NCBI GenBank assembly: GCA_029864335.1
Contig: JAOTTS010000008.1
Location: 1-64,000 of the forward strand
DNA from: Candidatus Nitrosopumilus sp.
Lineage (GTDB): Archaea; Thermoproteota; Nitrososphaeria; Nitrososphaerales; Nitrosopumilaceae
Length of the DNA: 64,000 nt
Direction of reading: 5' to 3'
A program made the translations under genes and the position numbers. Every line of letters begins with the position of its first letter. Within the stretch, counting starts at the first letter, position 1. Below are positions 24,551-34,054 of the stretch, in pieces. Under the pieces are notes generated by a model. It was not told the DNA's origin, ran no database searches, and saw only the letters and a program-made list of their open reading frames with translations.

Positions 24551-25048
24551 ATGCAAGTAATTCTAAGACAATTAGGAGATTGCAATATTAGAAGAGCAGA
24601 GCCAAGCGATCTTATTTCTGTGATGGAAATTAATTTGAAAACTCTTCCAGAACACTACTCTGATTATTTCTATGAAAGCCTACTTGCAGAACTTCCAGAG
24701 GCATTCATTGTTGCAGAAATTGGAGGAAAACATGTTGGTTATATTATGTGTAAAACTGAATATGGATTTTCAAATTTCAAAAAATTAGGATTTGTTAAAA
24801 AAGGTCATGTGGTTTCTATTGCAGTTCTTGATGAATATCGAAAAAAAGGTATTGGAAGAGCACTTGTAGAAGAATCCGTTAATGGCGTAAAATTAAGAAA
24901 GTGTGATGAATTCTATTTGGAAGTTAGATGTAGTAATAACGAAGCTGTTAGACTCTATGAAAAACTAGGATTTGTCATTAGACAACAATTAAACGCCTAT
25001 TATCGAGATGGTGAAGATGCATATCTTATGGCAATTGAATTAGATTAG
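24551..25048 (+). CDS. rimI: GNAT acetyltransferase, RimI/Ard1-like
   Basis: About 165 aa. The GNAT acetyl-CoA loop is clear (VLDEYRKKGIGRALVEES, Q/RxxGxG/A type), followed by FYLEVRCSNNEAVRLYEKLGF, typical of protein N-alpha-acetyltransferases. I prefer ATG 24551 over TTG 24530, because an AT-rich TTTAAAAATAAATA element at 24517-24530 is well placed to be the TATA box of a leaderless transcript starting near 24551. Confidence 0.85.
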   Translation: MQVILRQLGDCNIRRAEPSDLISVMEINLKTLPEHYSDYFYESLLAELPEAFIVAEIGGKHVGYIMCKTEYGFSNFKKLGFVKKGHVVSIAVLDEYRKKGIGRALVEESVNGVKLRKCDEFYLEVRCSNNEAVRLYEKLGFVIRQQLNAYYRDGEDAYLMAIELD

Positions 25049-25085
25049 TTAAAACCAATAAATAACTCTCAAAAAATTCTCCGCC

Positions 25086-25304
25086 ATGGATAAGCGTAAA
25101 GGAATGGGAATTACAATTTTTGTGCTTTGCATTGGTGGCTTTTTTCTTTATGCATATTTGTTAATGCTCTCTGAATGGAGCCCAATCGTGTTACAATTAT
25201 CTGTATTAATGATTGCAGGAGGAATTCTTGGAGTCATTGCATGGATTGGATATGTTATGGCAACAACAAAACCTTCCCCAGCATCAATTACCACTGAAGA
25301 TTAG
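25086..25304 (+). CDS. Small two-helix membrane protein
   Basis: 72 aa with two hydrophobic segments (GITIFVLCIGGFFLYAYLLM and VLMIAGGILGVIAWIGYVM) and a polar tail. No known domain. It follows the acetyltransferase by 37 bp and ends exactly next to the convergent trm5 stop. Confidence 0.7.
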   Translation: MDKRKGMGITIFVLCIGGFFLYAYLLMLSEWSPIVLQLSVLMIAGGILGVIAWIGYVMATTKPSPASITTED

Positions 25305-26141
25305 CTATTTGGAAATTTTCACATCAACTACTGTTTGATAATATCTTGGACCTACTGCCCTTACAATTTTTGAATTTAGAATTTCTGATTTGACTGGTGT
25401 GACTTGAAGGAAATGTTCTTCTGATAGTTTCCCAGCTTCTGATTTTTTATCAGCGTAAATATGTGAATAATAATGAATTATTCCCCCATTTTTAGTTGTA
25501 CTGATTGCAGATTCTAAAAATTCATCAGATCTTTCTGGTAATAACATCAATGTTCTATCTGATTTGTCCTCTAATTGTTCTTTGATAATTTTTGATGCAT
25601 CTCCATTAATCGATATTATTTTTCCTGCTAGTTTGTTTAATTCTATATTTTTTTCACACAGTTTTGATGCAATTGGGTTGATATCTAAACTATATACAGT
25701 ACATTTTTTCTTTTTTGCAGACATTATTGAAAACATTCCAACTCCTGCAAACATGTTGGTCACAATTTCTCCCTCTTGAATCAAATTTGCAATTCTTTCT
25801 CTTTCTGTTGAAAGTCTAGGTGAAAAAAATGCCTTTTCAACATCTACTATGAATTTACAGCCAAATTCTTTGTATTCTGTCTCAGTATTGTCTTCTCCTG
25901 CTATAATCTCTAAATTTCTAGTACGAAAATCTCCCTCCACATCTGATGCTTGATAATATACACTTCGGACAATTTTTACTTCCTTTAGCAAAGTTTCCCC
26001 AATGATTTTCTTCTTTGATAACAAGATATCTGGAATTCTTACAATAATTATGTCTCCAATCTGATCAAATGCTGAGATCAAATCTTCACTTTCTTTTTCA
26101 GAAAGCACACTTGCAAGTGCTTTTTTTAGCATTCGAGTCAA
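25305..26141 (-). CDS. trm5: tRNA (guanine37-N1)-methyltransferase Trm5
   Basis: Methylates G37 next to the anticodon, preventing frameshifts. 278 aa. The SAM-binding fold shows VTNMFAGVGMFSIMSAKK and VYSLDINPIA; RLSTERERIA and the LLPE motif, which replaces the usual NLP, fit Trm5. The N-terminal tRNA-contact domain of longer Trm5a types is absent, so this is a Trm5b-like form. The start overlaps the ABCE1 stop by 4 bp (ATGA), so it is the second gene of an ABCE1-trm5 operon. Confidence 0.85.
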   Translation of the reverse strand: MTRMLKKALASVLSEKESEDLISAFDQIGDIIIVRIPDILLSKKKIIGETLLKEVKIVRSVYYQASDVEGDFRTRNLEIIAGEDNTETEYKEFGCKFIVDVEKAFFSPRLSTERERIANLIQEGEIVTNMFAGVGMFSIMSAKKKKCTVYSLDINPIASKLCEKNIELNKLAGKIISINGDASKIIKEQLEDKSDRTLMLLPERSDEFLESAISTTKNGGIIHYYSHIYADKKSEAGKLSEEHFLQVTPVKSEILNSKIVRAVGPRYYQTVVDVKISK

Positions 26142-27925
26142 TGCTTGTAATAGAAATTTCCAGATGTTTTCTGTTCTTTATCTAATCTACTTTCTAGTTT
26201 GTTCACTCGAGGTCTGAGACTCCTTTCATCTCTTCTAAATGACATGTCAAGGGATTTTAGAAACCTGTTCATTGCTTCAGCCTTTCGCATTGGTGTCGTA
26301 GCTCTTCCTGTAACTCCTGATTCTCCCTCAAAAATTACTATCGAATCTGAAATCAAATCCATCAACTGCAAATCATGATCAATAATTATTGCTGATTTTC
26401 CAAAAGAACGAACAAATTTCTGAATGAATTTTGCAACTGCAATTCTGTCTTCAACATCTAAAAATGCTGATGGTTCATCTAATGCATACAAATCTACTTT
26501 TTGCAATAAACAAGATGCAACTGCAACTTTTTGCAATTCTCCTCCAGAAAGATTTTTGATAGATTTGTTGTATAATTTTTTAATTTTTAATGGTTCTAGT
26601 ATTTGTTCTTCTTCCATGCTTCCTTCTACCGGATTGCCATTTGCTTTATCTAATACTGATATGACTTCTACATCAATATCATTTTGAAGATATTGAGGTT
26701 TGTATGCAATCTTGATTTTTTTATTAATACTGCCTGAATTCGGATTTTCAACCCCTGCAATCATTTTCATCATAGTTGTTTTCCCTAGAGCATTTGCTCC
26801 CATTATGCCTAGAACTTCACCTTTTCTTACTTCCCCTGCTTCAATTGTTACTGAAAATGTCGGATATTTTTTTACTAATTTTGGATATGTAACAATTGTA
26901 TTTCCTTCTTCAAAAATATCTGTGGTAGATGATGATACATCAAAAGAAAATTTTTTGTCTCTAAATCTAACATTTTCATTTGGCAAATAACCATCAAGAA
27001 AGACATTGATTCCAATTTTTGTAGATAGTATAGTTGAAACAATTCCGTACGCCCCAGGTTCACCATATAGAACTTCGATATAGTCACTAAGAAAATCAAG
27101 TAATGTCAGATCATGTTCTACAACCATAACGCTTTTTCCAATTTTTGCCAAGTTCTGAATTACGCGAGCAACACCTGTTCTTTGAAAAACATCATTATAC
27201 GATGATGGTTCGTCAAAGAAATAAAATTCTGCATCTTTTGCTGTAGCAGCTGCTACAGCAATTCTTTGTAATTCTCCTCCGCTTAACTCCTTTAAACTCT
27301 GTTCCATAGAATTTTCTAATCCTAATTCTTTGATTAACTCTCTTGAAACTCCTCTTTCATCATACTTGTCAAGAAGTTCTTTTCCTGTTCCATCAAACGC
27401 TTGTGCAATATGATGAATCTGTTGTGGTTTTATTGATGCACGAATTTGCTTTTGTTCAATTTTTTCAAAATGTTGTTTAAGTTCAGTTCCACTATAATGT
27501 TTTAAAATTTCATTCCACTCTGGCGGATTTTCATATCTTCCAAGGTTTGGTTTTAGATTCCCTGATAGAATATTTACAACAGTACTTTTCCCCATACCAT
27601 TTCTTCCTAATAGTCCAACCACTCCGCCTTTTTTTGGAGTAGGTAATTTGAATAATCTAAATGAATTTGCTCCATACTGGTGTATTTTATCCGTAGCCAA
27701 CTCACTTGCTAGATTTACAATAGTTATTGCATCAAAGGGGCATACTTTGACACATATTCCACATCCATTACAGATATCTTCATCTATCTGAGCTTTCTTT
27801 GATTCTTCATTTAGAACAATACATTCTGCTCCTGATTTGTTGACTGGGCAGTATTTTATGCACTCCAAACCACATTTTTTTGGTTGGCATAGATCTTGAT
27901 CTAAAACGGCTACCCTGTGAGTCAT
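26138..27925 (-). CDS. Ribosome recycling ATPase ABCE1/Rli1
   Basis: Splits post-termination ribosomes. From the chosen start the protein opens with MTHRVAVLDQDLCQPKKCG and two ferredoxin clusters (the Cys of CQPKKC-x3-C-x3-CP and CNGCGICVKVCP), then two ABC domains: GRNGMGKST with LSGGELQR, and GANALGKTT with LSGGELQK. The frame is open 35 codons further, to 28030, but that extension runs into the 5S rRNA gene and adds non-family sequence; the start is therefore at 27925. Co-transcribed with trm5. Confidence 0.96.
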   Translation of the reverse strand: MTHRVAVLDQDLCQPKKCGLECIKYCPVNKSGAECIVLNEESKKAQIDEDICNGCGICVKVCPFDAITIVNLASELATDKIHQYGANSFRLFKLPTPKKGGVVGLLGRNGMGKSTVVNILSGNLKPNLGRYENPPEWNEILKHYSGTELKQHFEKIEQKQIRASIKPQQIHHIAQAFDGTGKELLDKYDERGVSRELIKELGLENSMEQSLKELSGGELQRIAVAAATAKDAEFYFFDEPSSYNDVFQRTGVARVIQNLAKIGKSVMVVEHDLTLLDFLSDYIEVLYGEPGAYGIVSTILSTKIGINVFLDGYLPNENVRFRDKKFSFDVSSSTTDIFEEGNTIVTYPKLVKKYPTFSVTIEAGEVRKGEVLGIMGANALGKTTMMKMIAGVENPNSGSINKKIKIAYKPQYLQNDIDVEVISVLDKANGNPVEGSMEEEQILEPLKIKKLYNKSIKNLSGGELQKVAVASCLLQKVDLYALDEPSAFLDVEDRIAVAKFIQKFVRSFGKSAIIIDHDLQLMDLISDSIVIFEGESGVTGRATTPMRKAEAMNRFLKSLDMSFRRDERSLRPRVNKLESRLDKEQKTSGNFYYKH

Positions 27926-28021
27926 GTTGTAATCCCGTACTTTCTTTGCTTTATACCTATTTTGAGCATATTTGAAATCTGGCGTTACGTTAATAGATGA
28001 GAATCCAACATCATTTTTTAA

Positions 28022-28134
28022 GCCGGCCATAGCGTTAGGGTGCGACCCAATCCCATTCCGAACTTGGAAGTCAAACCTGACGTCGCTGTTGTGCTACTAA
28101 AATGCGAGAGCCTTTGGGAAGCAACAGTGCTGGC
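28022..28134 (+). rRNA. 5S ribosomal RNA
   Basis: Stem I ends GCCGGC and GCTGGC pair across 113 nt; the interior carries the conserved CCCATTCCGAACTTGGAAGT loop and GCGAGAGCCTTTGGGAAGC-like helix IV/V. It stands alone, apart from 16S/23S, as usual in this phylum. Its 5' end lies near the divergent ABCE1 gene. Confidence 0.93.
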
Positions 28135-28192
28135 ATTTTCTAATTTGCAATCAATCTATTAATATCCAATTATCCTGAATGGTGTGATTTCT

Positions 28193-28321
28193 ATGACAAA
28201 TTGTACCGTGTGTGGTGAATCCTTTTCAGATGATATTCGATTCTTAAATCATATGATGGAAAAACATGGTTTTAGAAATCCAAATGTAGGTACACCTGAT
28301 AGAAATAGTAGAGGATACTAA
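28193..28321 (+). CDS. C2H2 zinc-finger mini-protein (42 aa)
   Basis: Reads MTNCTVCGESFSDD, FLNHMMEKHGF: C-x2-C ... H-x4-H, one complete C2H2 finger, then a polar tail (RNPNVGTPDRNSRGY). Single-finger mini-proteins are common in these archaea; their function is unknown. It lies between 5S rRNA and the convergent aminopeptidase. Confidence 0.75.
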   Translation: MTNCTVCGESFSDDIRFLNHMMEKHGFRNPNVGTPDRNSRGY

Positions 28322-28323
28322 TT

Positions 28324-29796
28324 TTACAATTTTTGTAAATAATCTAAAATTAATCTTACACCAAAACCTGTTGCTCCTTTTGGGTTGTATGATTTTTCTT
28401 TAGTAGCTGTCTGAGTCCATGCAACTCCTGCAATGTCAAAGTGTATCCACGGTGTATCATTAATTGCATTTCTCAAAAATGCTGCAGCCGTGATAGTCCC
28501 TGCGGCTCTTCCTATGCCTACATTTTTCATATCTGCAACATCCGATTTTATCATGTTCATATAGTCTTGATTGAGTGGAAGTTTCCAAACTTCCTCGCTT
28601 GTATTCTTAGATGCATCATTGATCTTCTTTGTTAGCTTTTCATTGTTTGATACTATTGCTGCAACATTTGTTCCTAATGCTACAATACATGCACCTGTAA
28701 GAGTTGCAAAATCAATTATTACCTTTGGTGAATATTGTTTTTCTCCATATGATAACGCATCAGCTAAAATCAATCTACCCTCTGCATCTGTATTAAGTAT
28801 CTCTGCAGTTTTTCCACCATACAATTTTATGATGTCTCCCGGTCTATATGATTCTCCACCAGGCATATTTTCAACTGAAGGAATAATTCCTACAACATTG
28901 ATTGATAATTTTAATTCTGAAACTGCTTTCATTATGCCTAGAACTGTACATCCACCACATTTGTCAAATTTCATTTCATCCATTTTATCTCCAGGTTTCA
29001 ATGAAATTCCACCTGTGTCAAATGTCACAGCTTTGCCAACTAGAACAACAGGTTTTTCATTTCTTGGTCCATTATTGTGTTCTAAAACAATTAGTTTAGG
29101 TTCATTTTTACTTCCTTGTCCTACTGCTGAAATTCCACCAAAACCTTTCTTTTTTAATTCAAGTTTCGAAATTATATGGCATTTCATTTTATTCTTTTTT
29201 GCAATCATTTTTGCAAAATTTGCTAAAGTAGTTGGAGTACATTCGTTTGGAGGTAAATTTGCAATACTTTTTGTAAAAATTGCCCCATCTGCAATAATTT
29301 CAGAAATTCTGATGGCCTTTGAAATGTTGTTTGATTTAGAAACAATGATTGTAAGATCTGGGGTCTTTTCTGCTTTTTCTGCCTTGAATTTATCAAATTT
29401 GTATAGAGCCATTTTGGATCCTTCCACAATCTGAGAAATCGATGAAATTGATTCACTTACAAAATTTGGAGGGGAAATTATTGAAAATTCTTTCAACTTT
29501 AACTCTCGTGCTTTTTGTGCAATTTTCCCTGAAACATATCGTATGGTATCATTTGTCAAATCTTCTTTTTTTCCTAATCCTGCAAGAAGAATTCTGTGGG
29601 CATATTTGTCTCCTGGAGATGGAATTATGGTCAATTTTCCTAACTTTCCATCCATATCTTTTAGAGATTGATTAATTGATGATGCTGTTTTTTTATCTAT
29701 TTTTGTTAATCCTAAGACTTTGTTTGAATTTTCTAAGACAAATCCGCAAAGAAGTTCTGCTTTCTTTTTTATAGAACTTTCAGTTTTTATTTTCAT
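28324..29796 (-). CDS. pepA: Leucyl aminopeptidase (M17)
   Basis: Two-metal exopeptidase of 490 aa. Metal and catalytic residues are seen in VLVGKAVTFDTGGISLKP, EMKFDKCGGCTV and the signature NTDAEGRLILADAL. The N-terminal 170 residues form the usual macro-like domain. Cytosolic, hexameric in family members. The adjacent DCC-family gene is 36 bp upstream on the same strand. Confidence 0.93.
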   Translation of the reverse strand: MKIKTESSIKKKAELLCGFVLENSNKVLGLTKIDKKTASSINQSLKDMDGKLGKLTIIPSPGDKYAHRILLAGLGKKEDLTNDTIRYVSGKIAQKARELKLKEFSIISPPNFVSESISSISQIVEGSKMALYKFDKFKAEKAEKTPDLTIIVSKSNNISKAIRISEIIADGAIFTKSIANLPPNECTPTTLANFAKMIAKKNKMKCHIISKLELKKKGFGGISAVGQGSKNEPKLIVLEHNNGPRNEKPVVLVGKAVTFDTGGISLKPGDKMDEMKFDKCGGCTVLGIMKAVSELKLSINVVGIIPSVENMPGGESYRPGDIIKLYGGKTAEILNTDAEGRLILADALSYGEKQYSPKVIIDFATLTGACIVALGTNVAAIVSNNEKLTKKINDASKNTSEEVWKLPLNQDYMNMIKSDVADMKNVGIGRAAGTITAAAFLRNAINDTPWIHFDIAGVAWTQTATKEKSYNPKGATGFGVRLILDYLQKL

Positions 29797-29832
29797 TGTA
29801 ATTGATAGTTTTTGAAGTATTATTTAGATTTA

Positions 29833-30210
29833 CTAGAAATCAATTTTTTTGCTATTAGTTAGCAAACTAGATGATCTGGCAAAAACTGCTTTGACCGTTT
29901 TGCAGTCTTGTTCACACTTATCATCAATTTTAATTGAAATCGATTTTTTTGTTCTTTTAGAAAAAAATGATTTGAATAATGGTACTAATGCCGCTCTTCC
30001 TCCATATGCTCTTTTTGTATCAATAAACCAAAACATATCCAATGCAGACTCGTCTAAAATGTCGTCTCTTATCTTTTTTCCAAAGTTTGAATAATGACCC
30101 ACCATTGTAATTTTTCCTCTTGTAAAAAATTCAATAATTTTTGCAAATTTTATACACAAGTAACATTGATTATCAAAAACTATGATTGGTGCGTTTTCTT
30201 TAATTTCCAT
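29833..30210 (-). CDS. DCC-family (DUF393) thiol-disulfide oxidoreductase-like protein
   Basis: 125 aa. VFDNQCYLCIKFAKIIEFF is the family start (D-x2-C-x2-C), followed by AYGGRAALVPLF, also diagnostic. Predicted thioredoxin-like redox protein; its partner is unknown. Two further Cys (CEQDCK) lie toward the C-terminus. Confidence 0.8.
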   Translation of the reverse strand: MEIKENAPIIVFDNQCYLCIKFAKIIEFFTRGKITMVGHYSNFGKKIRDDILDESALDMFWFIDTKRAYGGRAALVPLFKSFFSKRTKKSISIKIDDKCEQDCKTVKAVFARSSSLLTNSKKIDF

Positions 30211-30286
30211 ATAATTACATTATCCCGATCAAATTAAAATATTGCAGACGTAGATTTTTATTCAATTCACAAAGATAATATTCGAG

Positions 30287-31954
30287 ATGAGACTCAATTA
30301 TTATCAAATTAAGAAAAACATTCTAAGAGCCAGAAAATTAGTGGTAAAGGCAACTACTCTTGCTGGTTCTGGCCATCCTGGGGGTTCCTTCTCTATGGCA
30401 GAAATTTTAGGGTGTTTATTTAGCAAACATCTAAAATTTGATCCTCAAAACCCTCAATGGGAAGACAGAGATCGTTTAGTTTTATCTAAAGGACATGCTG
30501 CTCCTGGCTTATTTTCAAACATGGCAGTTGTAGGATATTTTCAAGAATCTGAACTTGATACTCTACGAAAATTTGGTAGTAGATTACAGGGACATCCTGA
30601 TCTAAAATGTCCTGGTGTGGAATTTTGTGGCGGTTCTTTAGGTACGGGATTATCTTATTCTGTTGGGATTGCACTTGCTGCAAAACTTGATTCCAAAGAC
30701 TACCATGTTTATACAATTATTGGTGATGGCGAATCAGATGAGGGTCAAATTTGGGAGGCCGCGATGACTGCTGCAAAATACAAGGTCGACAATCTTACTG
30801 CTTTTCTTGATAGAAACTTCATTCAGCAAGATTCCTATACTGAACAAGTAATGCCGCTGGATGAAAAATTAGAAGGTGATGATATTTCTGAAATGTGGAA
30901 AGATGCATCTCGTTGGAAAACAGGTGATAAATGGAGATCCTTTGGTTGGAATGTCATTGAAATTGCTGGACATAGAGTTGAACAAATTGATGCAGCCATT
31001 ACAAAAGCAAATACAACAAAAGGAGTACCTACTATGATCATATCTAGAACAGTTAAGGGTAAATCCATAGAACATATGGAGGATAATCCAGAATGGCATG
31101 GAAAAGCTCCTGACTCTGATGTGGTCCCAATAATTAATCTTGAATTGGATTCACAATTTATGATTGCCCCATCAATTATTGCAGGAGATATGACACATCT
31201 GGAAAATGAAATTAAAAGATGTATTTCTGGCAGAGCTAATTACATTCATCTTGATGTAATGGATGGTCAATTTGTTCCAAACAAAACTTTTGATCATACT
31301 AAAATCAAAGAACTAAGGCCTCTAACTATAATTCCATTTGATTCACACCTGATGATAAATGAACCTGTAAAACATGTTAGAGATTACATTGATGCAGGTA
31401 GTGATATTATTACAGTTCATGCTGAAGTAACTGATGAATTCAGTTTTGGAGAAATTCATGACTTACTCAAACAAAATCAAGTTAGTGTTGGATTTGCAAT
31501 AAATCCTGATACTGAATTGCCTGAATGGTCTTACAAATTCTTACCTACCATTGATCAACTTATTGTTATGTCTGTAGTACCTGGAAAATCTGGTCAAAAA
31601 TACATTGAAGGAACACACGCAAAGATGGCCAGATTAAATTCTGTCCTAAAAGAGCACCATTTTTCAGGCTATATTGAGGCTGACGGTGGAGTAAATCTAG
31701 AAAATATTGGTTCCATATTTGCTGATGGTGCAAGAGTCTTTGTTGGAGGCGGTGCTATTATTGGACAGCAAGATGTCCGAATAGCTATTAGGGATTTCAG
31801 AGATATGGTTTTAAAATCCAGGAGACGTATTTTACTTGATAAAGCCTACGAGATCGGTGGAATCGATTTGGTGAACAAATGGATTGGTCTACATGTTGTA
31901 GGTGAAAAGCAAGAACAAATTAAAAAAATTGCACAAGAGGCAGGATACATTTGA
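30287..31954 (+). CDS. Transketolase N-terminal domain fused to ribulose-phosphate 3-epimerase
   Basis: 555 aa with three parts. Residues 1-285 are the ThDP-binding half of transketolase: SGHPGGSFSMAEI, KGHAAPGLF, GDGESDEGQIWEAAM and DRNFIQQD. Residues 292-510 are a TIM-barrel ribulose-5-phosphate 3-epimerase: APSIIAGD, IHLDVMDGQFVPN, DSHLMI, VVPGKSGQKYI and EADGGVN keep the catalytic Ser, His, Asp, His and Asp. A 45-residue tail (KAYEIGGIDLVNKWIGLHVV) matches neither domain clearly. The transketolase C-terminal half is the next gene, overlapping by 4 bp. The fusion joins two steps of the non-oxidative pentose phosphate pathway. Confidence 0.93.
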   Translation: MRLNYYQIKKNILRARKLVVKATTLAGSGHPGGSFSMAEILGCLFSKHLKFDPQNPQWEDRDRLVLSKGHAAPGLFSNMAVVGYFQESELDTLRKFGSRLQGHPDLKCPGVEFCGGSLGTGLSYSVGIALAAKLDSKDYHVYTIIGDGESDEGQIWEAAMTAAKYKVDNLTAFLDRNFIQQDSYTEQVMPLDEKLEGDDISEMWKDASRWKTGDKWRSFGWNVIEIAGHRVEQIDAAITKANTTKGVPTMIISRTVKGKSIEHMEDNPEWHGKAPDSDVVPIINLELDSQFMIAPSIIAGDMTHLENEIKRCISGRANYIHLDVMDGQFVPNKTFDHTKIKELRPLTIIPFDSHLMINEPVKHVRDYIDAGSDIITVHAEVTDEFSFGEIHDLLKQNQVSVGFAINPDTELPEWSYKFLPTIDQLIVMSVVPGKSGQKYIEGTHAKMARLNSVLKEHHFSGYIEADGGVNLENIGSIFADGARVFVGGGAIIGQQDVRIAIRDFRDMVLKSRRRILLDKAYEIGGIDLVNKWIGLHVVGEKQEQIKKIAQEAGYI

Positions 31955-32925
31955 ACGAACCAATTATGACTGACATGCGTTCAGAATATTCAAAATCTTT
32001 GATTCAAGTTGGAAAAGAAAATCTGAATGTTGTTGTTTTAGGTGCAGATACAACTAATTCATTAAAAACTTCTGCCTTTGGAAAAGAATTCCCTGATAGA
32101 TTTTTTAATGTAGGTATTGCTGAAGCAAATCTTGTTACAATTTCTGCTGGATTAGCTTTTTCTGGAAAAATTCCATTTGCTAGTACTTATGCAATATTTT
32201 TACCAGGAAGGGCAGTTGATCAAATACGAAATAATATTGCATATCCTTCACCATCTAACAAAAAAGGCCTAAATGTTAAATTAATTTCATCTCATGGAGG
32301 TTTAACTGTTGGACCTGATGGTGGCTCTCATCAACAAATTGAAGATATTGCAATAATGAGAGTAATACCAAATTTTAGAGTTTTCATTCCATCTGACACT
32401 GTTGCAGTTTCTAAACTAACTCAATTAATGGCAAAAGAATATGGCCCATTTTACATGAGAATGGCAAGATCAAAAACTCCTTTAATTCATTCTGAATCCC
32501 AAGATTTTCAAATTGGAAAAGGAATCACTCTGAGAGATGGATCTGATTGTACCATTGTAGCATGTGGTATTACTGTTAGAATGGCTTTAGAGGCGGCTGA
32601 ATCATTGCAACTAGAAGGTATATCTTGTAGAGTTTTAGACATGTTTTCAATAAAACCTATTGACAATGAAATTTTAGAAAAAGCAGCTAGGGAGACAGGT
32701 TGTATTGTAACTGCTGAAGAACACAATATTATTGGCGGAATGGGTTCTGCAGTTGCAGAATCTGTTTCTGAATCTTATCCTGTTCCGATAAAGAGAATTG
32801 GTGCTCAAGACATGTTTGGGGAATCTGCTAGGGATAATGAGGTTCCTTTACTCTTGGAAAAACATGGAATAACATCTTTTAATATAGCAAAACAAGTCAA
32901 AGAAATTAGGAGCAAAAAATTATGA
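31951..32925 (+). CDS. Transketolase C-terminal subunit
   Basis: Pyrimidine-binding and C-terminal domains of transketolase as a separate 324-aa chain: FFNVGIAEANLVTISAGLA holds the catalytic Glu; SSHGGLTVGPDGGSHQ and FYMRMARSKTP follow. It starts with TTG 31951 overlapping the fusion gene stop, or ATG 31966. It must pair with the N-terminal half in the preceding protein. Stop overlaps the transaldolase start by 4 bp. Confidence 0.93.
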   Translation: MNEPIMTDMRSEYSKSLIQVGKENLNVVVLGADTTNSLKTSAFGKEFPDRFFNVGIAEANLVTISAGLAFSGKIPFASTYAIFLPGRAVDQIRNNIAYPSPSNKKGLNVKLISSHGGLTVGPDGGSHQQIEDIAIMRVIPNFRVFIPSDTVAVSKLTQLMAKEYGPFYMRMARSKTPLIHSESQDFQIGKGITLRDGSDCTIVACGITVRMALEAAESLQLEGISCRVLDMFSIKPIDNEILEKAARETGCIVTAEEHNIIGGMGSAVAESVSESYPVPIKRIGAQDMFGESARDNEVPLLLEKHGITSFNIAKQVKEIRSKKL

Positions 32926-33587
32926 AAATTTTTCTCGATACTGCTAATCTGGATTCAATTAAAAAATTCAATGACATGGGATTACTGGATGGAATCACCA
33001 CTAATCCTTCTCTAATGTCAAAGGAAGGTGGAAATCCAAAAGATGCAATGGAGGAAATTACAAAAATTATCAAGGGTGATGTAAGTTTAGAAGTTGTCAG
33101 TACTGAGTATTCTGGAATGATTGAAGAAGGTAAACGACTTCGCGAATACGGAGACAATGTTGTAGTTAAAGTTCCAATGACTCCTGATGGACTAAAAGCA
33201 TCCAAGTCACTTTCATCTGAAGGAATTCCTGTTAATGTTACGTTGATTTTTTCTGCAAATCAGGCTTTACTTGCAGCAAAATCTGGTGCAAAATATGTTA
33301 GTCCATTCATTGGAAGATTGGATGATATTGGTCAGGATGGCATGCATCTAATTAAAGAAATTAAAGAAATCTTTTCTAATTATAATTTTGAAACTCAGAT
33401 ACTTGTTGCAAGTGTTCGTCATCCAGTACATGTAGTAGATGCTGCAAAAATTGGAGCAGATGTAGTAACATTGCCTCCTGCAGTACTAGATAAGATGTTG
33501 CAACATCCATTGACAAAAATTGGTTTGGAAAACTTTCTTTCAGATTGGGAAAAACTTAAATCTGAAAATCCTGACATTAAAATCTAA
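32922..33587 (+). CDS. tal: Transaldolase (short, fructose-6-phosphate aldolase-like)
   Basis: 221 aa. KIFLDTANLDSIKK, DGITTNPSLMSKEG and the Schiff-base lysine region VVVKVPMTPDG identify the small transaldolase family. It completes a three-gene pentose-phosphate operon with the two transketolase parts, likely serving ribose supply since archaea of this group lack the oxidative branch. Confidence 0.92.
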   Translation: MKIFLDTANLDSIKKFNDMGLLDGITTNPSLMSKEGGNPKDAMEEITKIIKGDVSLEVVSTEYSGMIEEGKRLREYGDNVVVKVPMTPDGLKASKSLSSEGIPVNVTLIFSANQALLAAKSGAKYVSPFIGRLDDIGQDGMHLIKEIKEIFSNYNFETQILVASVRHPVHVVDAAKIGADVVTLPPAVLDKMLQHPLTKIGLENFLSDWEKLKSENPDIKI

Positions 33588-33643
33588 TAAAATTAGATTA
33601 CAGCATCTAAGAAAAAATCTAAAAATGAAAAATTGAGGCTTTA

Positions 33644-33916
33644 TTATTCTGAACCTTTATTTTTACTCTTTCTTGAACCAGTTCCTCTACCTGTGACTCT
33701 AGTTCTGCCTTCGGTTGATGGTCTTGCTTTTGGATCAGGCATGTCTCCTAGTCTTCTTGAACCAGTTCCTCTACCTGTATGGACCATTTCGTTTGCTGAT
33801 GCTTTTTTCTTTGCTTCTTGAATTTTTCTAAATTCGTCACCTGACCATTTTGTAAGATCTTCATCAACTTCAATCCATCCTGTACCTCTTCCTGTATGTA
33901 GTCTGATTTTAGCCAT
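33644..33916 (-). CDS. Small basic GRGTG-repeat protein (90 aa)
   Basis: Three copies of a (V/L)(H/T)TGRGTG-type motif at residues 7-13, 46-52 and 75-81, in a protein rich in Lys, Arg and Gly: RLHTGRGTGWIEVDEDLTKW, then MVHTGRGTGSRRL and RVTGRGTGSRKSKNKG. Gly/Arg repeats of this kind often contact nucleic acid; here this is inference. A frameshifted relative is at 11639-11801 in the island. Convergent with tal. Confidence 0.7.
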   Translation of the reverse strand: MAKIRLHTGRGTGWIEVDEDLTKWSGDEFRKIQEAKKKASANEMVHTGRGTGSRRLGDMPDPKARPSTEGRTRVTGRGTGSRKSKNKGSE

Positions 33917-34054
33917 AATTCAATTTAAAATATCTCGTATTTATCTAAGCTTATTAATCCAAATATGAAAATTTTTCATTATAGATTGATATTTTTCTAA
34001 AAAGTTCCATACTTTTTCGAATAGAATATTATGGTACATAGAACATAACTTTTG

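Noticed and set aside
28571-29434. 287-aa plus-strand frame
   Set aside because: Antisense to leucyl aminopeptidase; no start context or family.
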